Part shown: positions 1 through 11,789 of the stretch, in pieces
How positions within the stretch are numbered: the stretch's first letter is position 1
Layout: each line of letters starts with the position of its first letter
From: Alentia gelatinosa
Lineage: Eukaryota > Annelida > Polychaeta > Phyllodocida > Polynoidae
Assembly (NCBI GenBank): GCA_950022655.1
Contig: OX465579.1
Location: forward strand, 76,333,193 to 76,397,192
Direction: 5' to 3'
Length of the DNA: 64,000 nucleotides
Program-made: the position numbers and the translations under genes
Notes under the pieces: generated by a model
Seen by the model: only the letters and a program-made list of their open reading frames with translations
What the model was told of the DNA's origin: nothing
Database searches by the model: none

Positions 1-313
1 TCAGCGTTTCTTGAACAAGGGACCATGTGACCTAGATATGTCAGGGACGTGATGGGTATGATCAAAGGCCGCCCACTGAAGCTCTGGTTTGTGACGTCAT
101 TCCTTCCTGCTTACCCCAATACCCCCGTCAGCCATTCTGATCCCCGGTCCTTGTGATCCCTTGACCAATGACCTGACAGCAATGCCCACTGCTTTTTGCC
201 CCGGAACACCCGGGTCGTCAGTATATCTCCACCTACGCTGCATCTCCGACTACTAGGCATTACATTGGGGAAACAGACCTGACGTTTTATCTGTGAATCA
301 AAATGAACTCTCG

Positions 314-945
314 GAATTCTCAAATACTTGCCCCGACGCCGTTAGTCCGCGAGTGAGTTTTGATTCGCAGATAAAATGCCAGGTCTGTTTTCCTTTTATC
401 CTACACCATGAAACATTATAAATTAATAATGTTTTATTCATAATAGCACTTCAAAGTCCAATGTGGGCAAAGGTCTCCCTACGGCTCGTTATATAAACAT
501 ATAAACTGGTCACGTGACATCGGCTTCCCAATCATATTGTTGTATTTTTTGTATGCTGAAAATTACTTTTTATACGCTAGTATTATTTATAAAAAATATT
601 AGGTCATTAACTGAAATATTTTTATCTAACGATCTCATTTTTGATATCTAACTTTTCTGTCCTTTTCACAAATACATATTCCTTCGACAGATTCTAGTAG
701 GTCACGTTCGTATTCAGACTATTAGTACATGTCGCGCCAACATGGCCTCTGCGCGCTTCAAAGTGGGCATTTTGCGCTTAATCGCGATTAAAGTTGACTT
801 CTTACAGATTCAAAGGTGTGAAATAAAGGAAAAACAAACCAGGCGTTTAATCTGTGTAATGTAAATCAATCACTGACCGAAAAACACACAAATAGTTTCC
901 CCTACCACCTAACGGCGTCGGGCCAAGTATTTGCCCGTAACAATT
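314..945. mobile_element. Inverted-repeat (MITE-like) element with a nested extra arm
   Basis: The stretch near 326-393 (core acttgccccgacgccgttag) is repeated in inverted orientation near 830-928, so about 600 bp are bounded by degenerate terminal inverted repeats of 70-100 bp. A further copy of the left arm lies outside at 271-310 and pairs with 350-391 (AAACAGACCTG...TTTTATCTG on both sides). The inside is AT-rich and has no transposase ORF. This suits a non-autonomous DNA transposon; superfamily and target duplication are not resolved. Confidence 0.6.
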
Positions 946-1309
946 CACTGATTAGACGCCCAGTCAGTTTTTGAGCGCGGGAAATCGCGCTCATATACGT
1001 CATCTAGAAGGGTTAGAATGCTCACACAGGCTTTCAGCTTACTGCAGAGAATCTAACCCTTCACTATCAATGCACCAGCTAGAAAGGCCTAGTGAAATGG
1101 GCAGGTGTCCAGTATCACAGTCTGACCATACCCCTGCCCCACTACTGACTTGGTTCCTAAAAATAGTTCAAAACTGATGGGACACACCTAAATACATTGT
1201 ATTCAAAGAGTTACATATGATTGGACACACTTGAGCATGTCATAATCAGATCCACTTTGCAGACGGCTATAAAACCAGTTCTCCTTTCTTTGACCCAGTG
1301 AGCCAGTCC

Positions 1310-1365
1310 AGCGTCTGAGACTTGACCATAGACTTGCTTAAGTCTTTGACTTATAGCATTTAACA
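1310..1365 (+). repeat. Dispersed repeat shared with 20310-20360
   Basis: The motif TAGACTTGCTTAAGTCTTTG followed by a near-identical AT stretch recurs at about 20313-20350 (TAGACTTGCTCAAGTCTTTG). The two copies are in the same orientation and probably mark the end of an unclassified interspersed element. No ORF is attached. Confidence 0.45.
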
Positions 1366-1458
1366 TTTAAAAATGAGTTATTGTATACTGGGTGTTTTGG
1401 TGGGGGTTTTTGTTGAAAAAAATTTCAAAATTTGTCCCCGGCCCGGCCATCCCCAGCC

Positions 1459-1656
1459 CAACCCCGCCCAGGCCCAACCCCGCCCAGGCCCAACCCCGCC
1501 CAGGCCCAACCCCGCCCAGGCCCAACCCCACCCAGGCCCAACCCCGGTCAACCCGGCCAGGCCCAACCCGGCCAGGCCAGGCCAGGCCTGGCCAGGCCCA
1601 ATCAACCACAGACCAACCCCCTCCCCCTGCCCACTCCCACCCCCACCCCCACCCTA
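1459..1656. repeat. GC-rich 16-bp minisatellite
   Basis: About five head-to-tail copies of a 16-bp unit (CCAACCCCGCCCAGGC) run from 1459 to about 1540, then decay through CCGGCCAGG variants into a CCCCAC-rich tract. ORFs on both strands here are by-products of the repeat and should not be annotated. Confidence 0.8.
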
Positions 1657-1936
1657 CTCTCTGACTTCTTCTACTAACAATCAGAAACTGATGGGACACA
1701 TTCCCTACATGGCACAGAGCCAGCAAACCTGTTTGACCAGTTATTCAATCTTGTGCTTTTAGTGACTACAAACAGACCCCCTGCCCCTCCCCACTCCCAC
1801 CCCCACCCCTACACTACTCTCTGACTTCTTCTACTAACAATCAGAAACTGATGGGACACATTCCCTACATGGCAGGAGCCAGCAAACCTGCTCGACCAGT
1901 TATTCACTCTTGTGCTTTTAGTCACCACAGGCTGAT
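1621..1936. repeat. Two-copy tandem duplication, 160-bp unit
   Basis: The stretch starting CTCTCTGACTTCTTCTACTA at about 1656 is repeated almost exactly 160 bp later at about 1816, together with its CCCCACCC leader and its tail (GACCAGTTATTCA...TTGTGCTTTTAGT). High similarity suggests a recent duplication. Confidence 0.8.
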
Positions 1937-1941
1937 TCATG

Positions 1942-2935
1942 ACTTGTAAGACTGTTGTGAGACTGTTATGAGACTGTTGCAAGTCTGTTGCAAGACTGTT
2001 GCAAGATTGTTGCAAGACTGTTGTAAGACTGTTGTAAGGCTGATACAAGACAGTTGCAAGACTGTTGTATGACTGTTGCAAGACTGTTGCAAGACTGTTG
2101 CAAGACTGTTGTAAGACTGTTGCAAGATTTGTTAGGCTGTTGTAAGACTTGTAAGACTGTTGTAAGACTGTTGCAAGTCTGTTGCAAGACTGTTGTAAGA
2201 CTGTTGCAAGACTTGTTAGGCTGTTGTAAGACTGTTGTAAGACTGATGCGAGACTGTTGTACGACTGTTGCAAGTCTGTTGCAAGACTGTTGCAAACTGT
2301 TGTATCTCTGTTGTAAGACTGTAGTAAGGCTGAAACAACAATTGTAATACTGTTGTATATGGCCAATACAAAACTGTTGCAAGACTGATACAAGACTGTT
2401 GCAAGACTGATGCAAGATTCTTGTAAGATGGTCACAAAACCATTGTAAGACTATTGTAAGACTAATACAAGGCTGTCGTAAGACTGGTACGAGACTGTTG
2501 TAAGATAGTTGTAACCCTGATACAAGACTGCTGTATGCCTGTTGCAAGACTTGTTAGACTGTTGTAAGACTGATATGAAACAATTCTCATATAAGCCTTA
2601 CAACAGTCTTACAACAGTCTTGTATCAAACTTACAACAATCTTACAAGAGTCTTGCATCAGCTTTACAACAATCTTACAAGAGTCTTACAAGAGTCTTGC
2701 AACAACCTTACAAGAGTCTTGCATCAGCTTTACAACAATCTTCCAACAGGTGGCGACAGTCTTGCAAAGTCTTATACCAATCTTACAACAGTCTTACAAC
2801 AGTCTTTAATCAGCCTTACAATAGTCTTGTGTCAGCTTTACAACAATCTTACAACAGTCTGGGAACACTCTTACCACAGTCTTGTAAAAAAAACCAGCAG
2901 CAGTCTTGCAATAGTTTTTAAACAGTCTTGTGAAA
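1942..2935. repeat. 11-bp minisatellite that inverts at about 2580
   Basis: From 1942 to about 2575 the plus strand is a tandem array of AGACTGTTGCA/AGACTGTTGTA (11 bp). From about 2590 to 2935 the plus strand carries the complement (CTTACAACAGT). The two blocks form a long imperfect inverted repeat. Because three 11-bp units make 33 bp, several frames stay open and give ORFs with an 11-residue repeat; these look like repeat artefacts. Confidence 0.85.
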
Positions 2936-2939
2936 AAAC

Positions 2940-5165
2940 TTTTAGGGTCATGATATACAACACAAGGTGATCTCTACCCCAGAAAATTGGAATTATTATG
3001 TGAGAGTTTATGGTACTTTAGAAGTGCTGCGCTCATCCATTGTAAATGGAAATATCATTAGCTCCTAGTCTCACAGTACAACCCTTTCCGTGGCCTCACA
3101 AATTACAATATAGTTCTCTTATCGTAACAGATTTCTGGTTCAGTCTGATGTGATTGAGAGTGGGGTCCAGCTGCACTGGGCTCTAACAGTGTCCGATCAC
3201 GGGTGTTGAACTTGATCCTCTTTCCATCTGCGTCAGTACATGTTCCCACCCCGAAGCGTATAATTACCCACGGTCCAACCCTTGTTCTAATCGCCCATAT
3301 TCCCAACCCCGAACCCTTCGTCTTAATCCCTGTTTGCTGTATACTCCTGCTGACCAATATCCACCTGGAGTTGCTCCTAAACATGTCAGGGCTATATCTA
3401 CATCTTTATTACCCACCGATTACGGAGTCTCCATAGGAAATGCATAGGGCACCTGGAAGCAGCTACCCGGAGATTCTGGTATGTCAGAATCTCCTGCAGG
3501 AGATTCCGGAAAAATAGTCCTGTCCATATTGAGGTTTAATCATCATGTACTTCGAAATAAGTTTCTTGAATGGTCATTCAATGTTAATTATTTAGAATCA
3601 ATCATAATATTCTCATTTACCATCAGAAATCACTGTAATAACATATTTTGCATGCTAAAAGTACAGATTAATGGCGAACTATATTATTGGTGAAAGTCTG
3701 CACCGAATTACTGCCATGCTTAACATTGCTGTGGTATCTGGTAGTAAATGTCTTGCAAAAACCTTTTAATTGCAATAGACTTGTTATCAATATTGTAGAT
3801 GGGTAATAAATACGTAGTTAACGCCGTAATATCCTCGCTAGTCGCTCAGATATTTCTACACGTCAACTACTCGGAGATTACGGCCACTCGTACACAAAAC
3901 CAGTCATTATTGTGTATTTGAGCCACTCGTTAACTTTAACCCTATTGCTACGCTGTTATTATACGGAGCAAAACCATCATTACTGTACATTATCATATCG
4001 ATCCGTTATGTTCAATTTTTTTCTGTTTATTTCCCAACCACGGGCGTTGAAGAACGACTATGTACTGTCGAATGCTTTGTGAACTAAATAAAAAAAAATA
4101 AAAAATTCCTGAGAGCATTCCGTGGTCTAGTGCGTTATGATGCCTTGAGTCACAACCATTCCAAGATTTCGGTAATTACTCTTTTTTTTAAAGAATGTGT
4201 TTATCTTGCCAATAATCTCCTCTTCTATAATGCTTCATGATATTTTAGTACACATCTTCCTGAGAGACCAACACCTAGCCAGTTGGTCCACAGTGTTCTG
4301 TGCTATAGTGCCAATAAATACATGGTACGATACCAGAGGGCATGGTACTGCAGTTTGATTGGTACCCGGTTCCCCATTATACATTTTTTGTGGTCCCCGT
4401 GGATATAGGTCAATTATACGATCATTCTACGATAATTGAACGATATTAGTCACGGACGACAGTGCTCACATGGACGAGCAGTTTTATGCTACACTGAAAA
4501 TAAATTGTCGTTTATTTCTCGTCCATACTTCAATATATCTTATCGTCCAGCCTCACGGACGATAGTTTTTTATTCAACGGGGCCCTGGGCATACTACAGG
4601 GGGTGAAAATGACACTGAAGCACTGTATTTCAGGCAGTGAATTTTCCACCATGCAGTGGAGCGAAAACGTTATTTACCATACGTTTCCAGTGAGGAGGCA
4701 GTTTGGTGATCACCACCCTAATAGCACTTGAGGCTCATTATTTAGATAATTTAGGTTTGATGGGGTTTGATAGGGATGTTGTAACCATATAAAATCAAAA
4801 TTTATGGTGGGAAACCATCAGAACTCCTCAGCCAATAGCATTTCATCATATATCGGTCATTTTGGATTCCAGGATGGTTTGATGAATATAAAATAAAAAA
4901 GCAGGTCGATTTGGCTGAAACAGGTAAAAAAAATCTAGGGTCTAAAAGCTTTCCGAAAATGTATGGGTTATAAAACCCCTACTAAACCCAAACAAATCAA
5001 ACACTGACCCTGACCAAAATTCTAAATACTAGGGGCACCCTGATGCGACTGTTCATTCTGCCTGGAACCCAACTCGTCAAGTCTTAAAACCCAAATTCTC
5101 GTCCAGGGATACTAGCGTCACCAACACTAAGAACAGGTGTACAGTATTATGTGAAACCATAGTTA
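2940..5165. other. No recognisable gene
   Basis: AT-rich sequence with short ORFs only. An A-rich tract at 4085-4106 could be the tail of an old retroposon, but nothing upstream of it is recognisable. A 93-codon minus-strand ORF at 3384-3103 has no convincing family match. Confidence 0.5.
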
Positions 5166-5170
5166 GAGGG

Positions 5171-5418
5171 GGTGTCCACCGGGCTCCAGACGCGAACCGT
5201 CGTGCCCCGATATAGCCCTTCCGATACAAAATTCATATCGTAGTTAAATCGTAGAGCTTATCGGGGCAGTTGGTCAGGTTTCTACGATAACGCTACCGAT
5301 GCGGCCCGACAGCCCACCGACGCGAACCGACGCGAACCGATAAAAAAACTATATCGTAGAGGTTCTACGACAATCGAACATGTATCAATTGTCGTAGAGC
5401 GTCGGGCCGCGTCGGTGC
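5171..5418 (+). mobile_element. Interspersed foldback element, copy 1 (GACGCGAACCGA family)
   Basis: A 248-bp stretch starting GGTGTCCACCGGGCTCC and ending GCGTCGGTGC is present in reverse complement at 34612-34386, with shared internal blocks: TATCGTAG...ATCGTAGAGCTTATCGGG, GGTCAGGTTTCTACGATA and ACAATCGA.CATGTATC. It contains repeated CGACGCGAACCGA motifs and has no ORF. Probably a non-autonomous DNA transposon; superfamily unknown. Confidence 0.75.
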
Positions 5419-5716
5419 ACGTCGCAGTGTATAGATGAATCTTTAAACGGGAAATCATATGAAATAATCAATAGAAATATTATGAAATTTTCAGAGTCTC
5501 TAGAATATATAATGCTGATGCGGCTCTGCAAAAATTGTGAAATTTGATAGTAGATAAGGTTCTCAAAACAATCATTTTATATTTTAACTTGGAACTGGTT
5601 TTTTTCATTAGATATTATTATGAGGTAGGCCTATCATATAATATTGTTTTGTATCTACAGATAAAATATCAATCTTAAATATGCATTATTTCTGGAATTA
5701 TAAAGGAAATATGGTT

Positions 5717-5912
5717 GATTACACTGGTTGCATCCTGAGCTATATCGGGGTGTATCGGGACCATGGCACCTTTTTCATGCACCCTCCCAATATGTTACGA
5801 CGCGCACCGACGCGAGCCGACGTGAACCGATACGCTATGATGTACCTCCCGACGCGCTACGATATGGTAACTTTGTATCGGCTCGCGTCGGCTCGCATCG
5901 GCATTGGTGGGT
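5717..5912 (+). mobile_element. Diverged relative of the GACGCGAACCGA element
   Basis: Shares the vocabulary of the 5171-5418 element (CGACGCGAGCCGACG, CCGACGCGCTACGATA). It forms its own inverted repeat: CGCACCGACGCGAGCCGA near 5800 pairs with TCGGCTCGCGTCGGCTCGCA near 5878. Short ORFs across it are incidental. Confidence 0.55.
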
Positions 5913-5920
5913 GCGGGGTC

Positions 5921-6769
5921 TTATGGTGACAATACGGGGTAGATTTATGAGTTGTTTCGGAGAAATTCATTCTGAACGAGCCGGCACGGCGAGTTCAGAA
6001 CGAATTTCTCCTAAACAACGAGTAAATCTACCCCGTATTGGCACCATCACTATGGTTTCATATTATTATATACCTTAATTCAATCTTAATTCGCTAAAAC
6101 TGACCGTAATTCGACGTCGAAGTGACATTTTACAACTCGCAAAGACGATGTGTACGTTAGCAGACACGCCGGAAGTTGACAACCAGAAGTGATCACCGCG
6201 CAGGCGCGAATACATTATACCGCCGCATAAATTAGCGAGCGATCACCCTGCTATGCTCGATCGTCCCGTGGGACAGCTACACTCGAGCGGTGCAGTGTCT
6301 CCACTATTTGTTGACATCGACGAGTCGCACGCTCAGCCCGTGAACGTATGGAAATCGATATTTCTCGCATAACTAAGCTATCTAAAGTGTATCAGGTGAT
6401 TCGTTATCGTATTCCACCTCAAAGTTTGACATATTTCCACACTAACTCGCTCCGTAGTTACTGTACGACACCGCAGAACTCGCGAAGTGGAGGGATCCAC
6501 CATTTTTGAATCTGGCACCTAGAATTCTGTTGTCGGCCTCTCGACCAATCAGATTACGTTATTTTGTCAAAGCGTGCAGTCTGTCAGCCAAAGCGTGCAG
6601 GTAAGGTTCAAAGGATGCAGTCTGTTAACCAAAGCGTGCAGCCTGTCAGTATCCAAAGGCACCAGTACAAAGATTCACGGTGTACAGTGCATTCTGTGTA
6701 CACTAACTGTACCCCCAGGAGCATTACGTATTTACACTGAGTTAGTGCATAGGTATGTAATAATATATC
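5921..6769 (+). mobile_element. MITE with attached hairpin, copy 1
   Basis: Two parts. 5921-6055 is a hairpin of roughly 55-bp arms (GGTGACAATACGGGGTAG pairs with CTACCCCGTATTGGCACC). 6059-6769 is a core bounded by short terminal inverted repeats (ATTATTATATACCT against AGGTATGTAATAAT). The whole arrangement recurs in inverse orientation at 60044-61006. Internal landmarks shared by both copies are CTAAGCTATCTAAAGTGTAT, TCTCGACCAATCAGATT (inverted in copy 2) and several AAAGCGTGCAG repeats. No transposase is encoded. Confidence 0.8.
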
Positions 6770-6779
6770 AAACCTAATC

Positions 6780-6954
6780 GTACATAATAAGAGAATATGA
6801 CCTTACTGTGGGCGAACTTTGTCTTAGTTCGAGGTCACCTATTGTGGACATTCGCCCCAATGCCTCAGGCAGAGTGGCAAATGTCTGCGATAGGCGACCG
6901 AGAACTAAGACATAGTTCTGTCCACAGTCAGGTCGTTTTCTTATTATTATGTAC
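6780..6954. mobile_element. Foldback element with ~78-bp arms
   Basis: Starts GTACATAATAAG and ends TTATTATTATGTAC. The arms match over about 78 bp (ACTGTGG..., TGTCTTAGTTC..., GCCTATCG...) around a loop of about 20 bp. It abuts the right end of the MITE at 6769. No ORF. Confidence 0.75.
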
Positions 6955-8092
6955 CTCGATTTGATAAAAAAAAAAAAGTGAATTATCTAGTCGTCGAGTC
7001 ACAACCCCTCCATGTTGACACTGTCTGCTACTAACCAGAAGTCACTCAGGATGTACCCATTGTGCATGCGCAAAAAAAAAATCCTCCACTCGCCTTGCGT
7101 ATGTTTGGCCGCTATTCGGTAAGCATGTGGTTAGCAGAAGATGCGATTGAAGAGCGGTAGGCATGTGTGGAGGCGAATACCCCGGAAACCAGCGTAGGCG
7201 TGTCTGTGCGTTGCTAGTTGAAGACTAGGGCGAGTGTCCTGTTATTACTATCGATCAATTTCGCATATTTGAGCAATTTAAACTGTATTAAGTTACCGCC
7301 CTACGTTGAATACCTAGATATTTGGTCAGTAGGCACTTGTAGTCATTACGGGAGGTCAGTATCACAAGTTTCAAGTCATGAATCATTGTCGCCCGCCATG
7401 TTGACATTGGTCGCGATGACGTCGATTACGCACACTTATCGACTAGCAGAAACTAGGATACATGCACAGTAAAGTATTGCAGTGCGACGAAGCGCACCAT
7501 AGTGGGCCGTAGTTGCCGAATATGACACCCCTGTGAGAGGCTATGCTACTGATGGATTTTTCAGGCTAAATCCTAGAACATCATCGATGACATCAAAGCG
7601 TTTTTATTCTATTGGCCGTTTAATAAATCCATACCAAATTAATCGGTGGACACGCACCCGCATCTTTCGTTTCCATTCACCAATCAGGGATACCAGAGCA
7701 ACATTTTCTATGACAAAATTCAAATGCGAATATTGTTGGATTGCATGGGCCGATGTCTTCATATTTGGCATGTTTATAAGTTGTATGTGTCCCTAACTGG
7801 GGTTAAAGTTTCATAGCTTAATTCCTATGGAAAGTAAAGTTATGTGTTTGTGACATCAAAAACGAGAGGGTATACCCTCTCGCTATTTAAAACACTACAG
7901 TGACCCTTTTAGTGACTGGACACCCACTTCTGAAATGGTACAAGCCACTATTTGCGCCTGTCTGTTACACTATGTCCCACAAACGGTTGTTCCTTAACTA
8001 TTGCAACGCGAAGTACCGCTATTGTGTCACTAAACCCAATAACGGACGTCCTACAGACTATTGAAACGGGTCCCTGGCGTCAGTATACCCAA
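6955..8092. other. No recognisable gene; one perfect 20-bp palindrome
   Basis: Short ORFs only. CGAGAGGGTATACCCTCTCG at 7863-7882 is a perfect 20-bp palindrome centred on GTATAC. The segment near 7170-7200 (ATACCCCGGAAACCAGCGTA) resembles the dispersed motif at 12200-12241. Confidence 0.5.
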
Positions 8093-8140
8093 AAATATTG
8101 ACTGCAGATCGGTGCTAAATAATCAGCCAATTGGAAAGGG

Positions 8141-8350
8141 TCTTTAAAGCCTTGTTTCCATTGGCTGACGAAATGGGTGAGGATGTTTTTTAGTTCTCCT
8201 GACAGCCTATTTGCATTGGCCCTCACCGATCTACAGTCAGGCACCACCGGAGGACCTTTAGCACTGCTGAGGCAAAATGGAAATGGCTATTAGGAGAACT
8301 AAAAAAATCTACACCCTTTTCGTCGCCCAATGGAATCGGGCCTTAAAGCT
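8141..8350. mobile_element. Foldback element, ~65-bp arms
   Basis: 8141-8206 pairs with 8284-8350; both arms contain TTTAGTTCTCCT or its complement and CCATTGG. An inner block near 8223-8240 (CACCGATCTACAGTC) is in turn complementary to 8099-8114 outside the left arm, so the structure is nested. No coding capacity. Confidence 0.65.
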
Positions 8351-8622
8351 GCATACCTGACTACATAGACAAATATAGTCCCGGTTACCGCCCACGTGTA
8401 GCTCAATATAGCTACACCGTACATCGTCATAGTGGTCCGCCCCCACACGAGCTCCACACCACCACCACCAGGGGTGCTCCTTCCCCACGAGACTTTCAAT
8501 ATGTCCTGTTCTGTGTCTGGTGGGCACTCCACGGTGGAGTCTTATTTCCAAGTGTATTATTTGTATGTCTTTCTATTACTGTTGTACTCTAATCATACTA
8601 TTCTGGATGATATTTCTTAAGC

Positions 8623-8829
8623 TGGATTCACACCAAGCGAGAAATGCAGCAATTTCAGGAATCGCCAACACAAAATGGCGTGTATGTGAGCTATATTTCA
8701 CCAGATTAGTGTTTCCAAGATACTAGATTATCGGTGGGAGATAATACTATGAAAAATATCTCACATATATATGATATTTTGCATTGGCGATTCCAAAGAT
8801 TGCCGCCTTGACTCGCTTGGTGTGTCTTC
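8623..8829. mobile_element. MITE with long inverted arms
   Basis: Starts GGATTCACACCAAGCGAG and ends CTCGCTTGGTGTGTCTTC. The arms match over about 75 bp, including GGAATCGCCAA and TGTGAG.TAT blocks, around a loop of about 45 bp. No ORF. Confidence 0.75.
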
Positions 8830-9283
8830 GGCATGCTCTACAACAGTAGAGCGAACAAAATAAAAAAAATTCTTTTATATAGAACGAGCTGTGGCTTTTT
8901 AATGAGCTAAGCTATTTTATTCCATGATTGATATCTCGGAACTCATGCAGAGATATATAGATAGGAAGACACAACGCATTTTATGGTACTGATCTCCTAA
9001 CACTGAGAGTCTCTGAACTAACAGTAAGCCAATTGACTATAGTAATGCTACCAATGATAGATAATGCTTATCATTGATGCTAATAAGTGACAACATTGAT
9101 GCTAATACTGATCGTACCTATCTCAAGAATAAATGACTCAGAAAGTAAATGCTGTAGCAGAAGATATTTCTTTTATGGCATAGTAATCGTCCTATGGGCA
9201 GTCTTCATACTAGACAATTACGATATGATTGTCAAGGCTGATATCCAAGGAGTGATGGAAGTACCAGAGTTCGAATCACCATA

Positions 9284-9744
9284 ACCCGGCTTTTACATTA
9301 GATGACTAAATACGTGGCGACTGTAAATCGTCAAGCCAGTGGTGGTAGTGCCCACCTTAAAAGTCGTCGACCTCAGAATGTATCCGAGCGCTTACGCTGG
9401 CGTCTATACGTTTTCACGGAATCGCTGCTCGTGTAGACGACTTATTCTAGGCCACTTGAAATAGTCGCCGGCATCAGAGCCTGACCAATAGTGGCCAGGG
9501 AGCTGTTTCACTAGTTTCGTGACATGTCTAGATGGCGTCTAGATGGTGTGTCCGGTATCACCAAAACTAGTGAAACAGGTCCCAGGTGGTGCCTAATTGT
9601 ATAATCTGATGTAACCAGACGATCTGCAGTCGCCACGTGCTTGGAGTTGACATCAAACGATTTCTATCATTTTACTGCTGAAAGTCGTCAGCAGGTGCAA
9701 AATACCAGAATGACCGGCCAGAATCGTCTAGTGTAAACGTCTGG
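9284..9744. mobile_element. Composite inverted-repeat element
   Basis: Outer ends GCTTTTACATTAGATGAC and GTCTAGTGTAAACGTC are complementary. Next inward, ACGTGGCGACTGTAAATCGTC near 9312 pairs with GACGATCTGCAGTCGCCACGT near 9617. At the centre CTGTTTCACTAGTTT near 9503 pairs with AAACTAGTGAAACAG near 9564. Three nested pairings suggest an old non-autonomous transposon of about 460 bp. Confidence 0.6.
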
Positions 9745-11789
9745 TATGACTTCCTATGAAGGAACAGATAGAATTTCTGTCACAGGCAAATTGATAAGGC
9801 CCGTTTCGGTTGACCGATTTCCCGTCCTACAGTTTTTCCCCTCCAGCAGCTGTTATTACACACCCCAAAGGTCCCCTGCCACGTCTACACTCTATTTTAT
9901 ATACTATCAAGAAAAGTCACAAAATTATATATGATTGTTTAAATGATATGAGTTGACTTTGTAGAATGAATTCAATGAGAGAGCAGAGCTGAGTGATATC
10001 TTTAGCGGGAGACAAACGCCATGTAAATGATTATATGAAATTGAGTGATATTTATATGTTATCCTACCTCATCATATGTTTCTAACTTTATGTCATCCAT
10101 GGCATATAAATATTGTATGGCACAATGATGGCATACGGTCAAACCATGTTAAGTCCATAGACATTTATATGAGGGGTAGGATAAAGTTCCCCATACACCT
10201 CTACTACACTCAACATCTACTTTCCCAATCTAAATTCCAAAACCACGTACCTAAGTGCAGCAGACGTACACTTAGAAATTTCGCCAATAATACATAGTAT
10301 TGAGAGATGTAACAACACACTATAGCTATGTGGCTCTCTCCCTAGACCCCATCCCTACCACCCCCTACGTGACAGGTGTCGCGAGAATAGAACACGTGGA
10401 TATCGACCTGGATAATATGCTGGTCGCCAAAAGCCGCGTGTGGTAACAACAAATTGCCAGCCTAGCACTCGCCGGACAGCAGCCACTTCCGGTGCCAGTC
10501 CGGCCGATCATCGTCGATTGTTGGGTTGAGAAGGAGGCTGAGTGGGTGGGTGGGTGTCTGACGGCGTGTCGGTGGGAGGTTGAGGTTTAGATGGTAGCAG
10601 TAGGGATTAACTATCTACCTGTGTGGTTGGCTGGCCTCGTTACCTGCCTACCTGACCATCTGATCGTAAGGGTCATGACCTTGGGATTTCTGTTTTAATC
10701 AAAGAGCGATAATTAACGTACAAACGTATTACGACGTACTCGGGTGTCACTGTCAAAGATCCGTTTCTAGTTGCATTATTCAAACGTGATCATCAAGACA
10801 TTTTCACATCATGAGATAATCTTGCCGTTGAAATTGTCAAAAGGTTCTTGTTGTGGACGAAAGCTTTTCCTAGCAACGGATCGGAAAATACTAAAATATT
10901 TTACATTCAGATTCCACATATTGACAATATATCCATGATTGTCTAGTATGGCCGTGTTCCATTAAAGAAATTCTCATTTCATTCAACGCAGACACAAGAA
11001 AAAAATTATATGATTGTACATTCATCATTTTTTTCTTCTGAATAAACACTTTCTGGTGTTCCAACCTCTCTGCAACCTACATGCCTACAGCTCCTATTTC
11101 TGCCCTATTCATTCCTCCGCCCCACCCCCTCTCTCTACACGACTCCCTCCCCTCCCCATCCCTCCCGCCCTACATAACACCCTCCTTCCTCCCCCTCCAT
11201 TTCTCCCAACCACTTTCACCGATCTCTAACCTGAGATTATGTCCTCCCATGAACAGATACAATATGCCTTGATTACCCCCGATCTCCGGTCCATATCCAC
11301 CAAGGTGTGGCACTTCCGCTGGTGATTACGTCACATCCGGTGGTCAGATCATTCCAGTGTTGACAGCGAGAAGGTCAGCAGGTCATTGCAGGACCACTTT
11401 CGTACGTTATTGTGGGGGGCTCACTCCAAAACGTGCAATACATTAAAACCTAAAACACAATAATCAGGAAACAGTAAATGGGAGCCCCAAGAATGATTTT
11501 GCGAGAACGTTCACGGGCGAAAAAAAGGTATCGCTAAGTGTATTTTAACTTTATTTTCATGTAGCCAGTCGAGAAATCGGCAGATGCGACTTGAACGATT
11601 CAGGGTCAAACACCTTTGATCAATATTTCCTACCAAAAATGACCAAATTGGCTGACTTTATCATCAAACATATATGAAATTTTCTTTTTCTCTTTTCATA
11701 TTATCTTTATTCACCCATTGTGCTAAAAAGAAATGGCAAGCGAACTCAATAATGCATGGGAGGTATATACTTGTGTAGTGGAAAGGGTA
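9745..11789. other. No recognisable gene
   Basis: Mixed AT-rich and pyrimidine-rich sequence. A C/T-rich stretch lies at 11100-11220 and GTGGGTGGGTGGG at about 10543. No splice-bounded exon or conserved domain was recognised. Confidence 0.5.

Noticed and set aside
1367..1762. Pro/Gly-rich ORFs on both strands
   Set aside because: Created by the GC-rich 16-bp minisatellite.
1809..2970. ORFs up to 208 codons with an 11-residue repeat (LQQSYNSLATV type)
   Set aside because: Several overlapping frames on both strands are open because of the 11-bp repeat; no frame stands out.
3103..3384. Minus-strand ORF containing GSGLGIWAIR, reminiscent of a SET/PR domain opening
   Set aside because: The following residues do not continue the domain pattern; the resemblance is too short.
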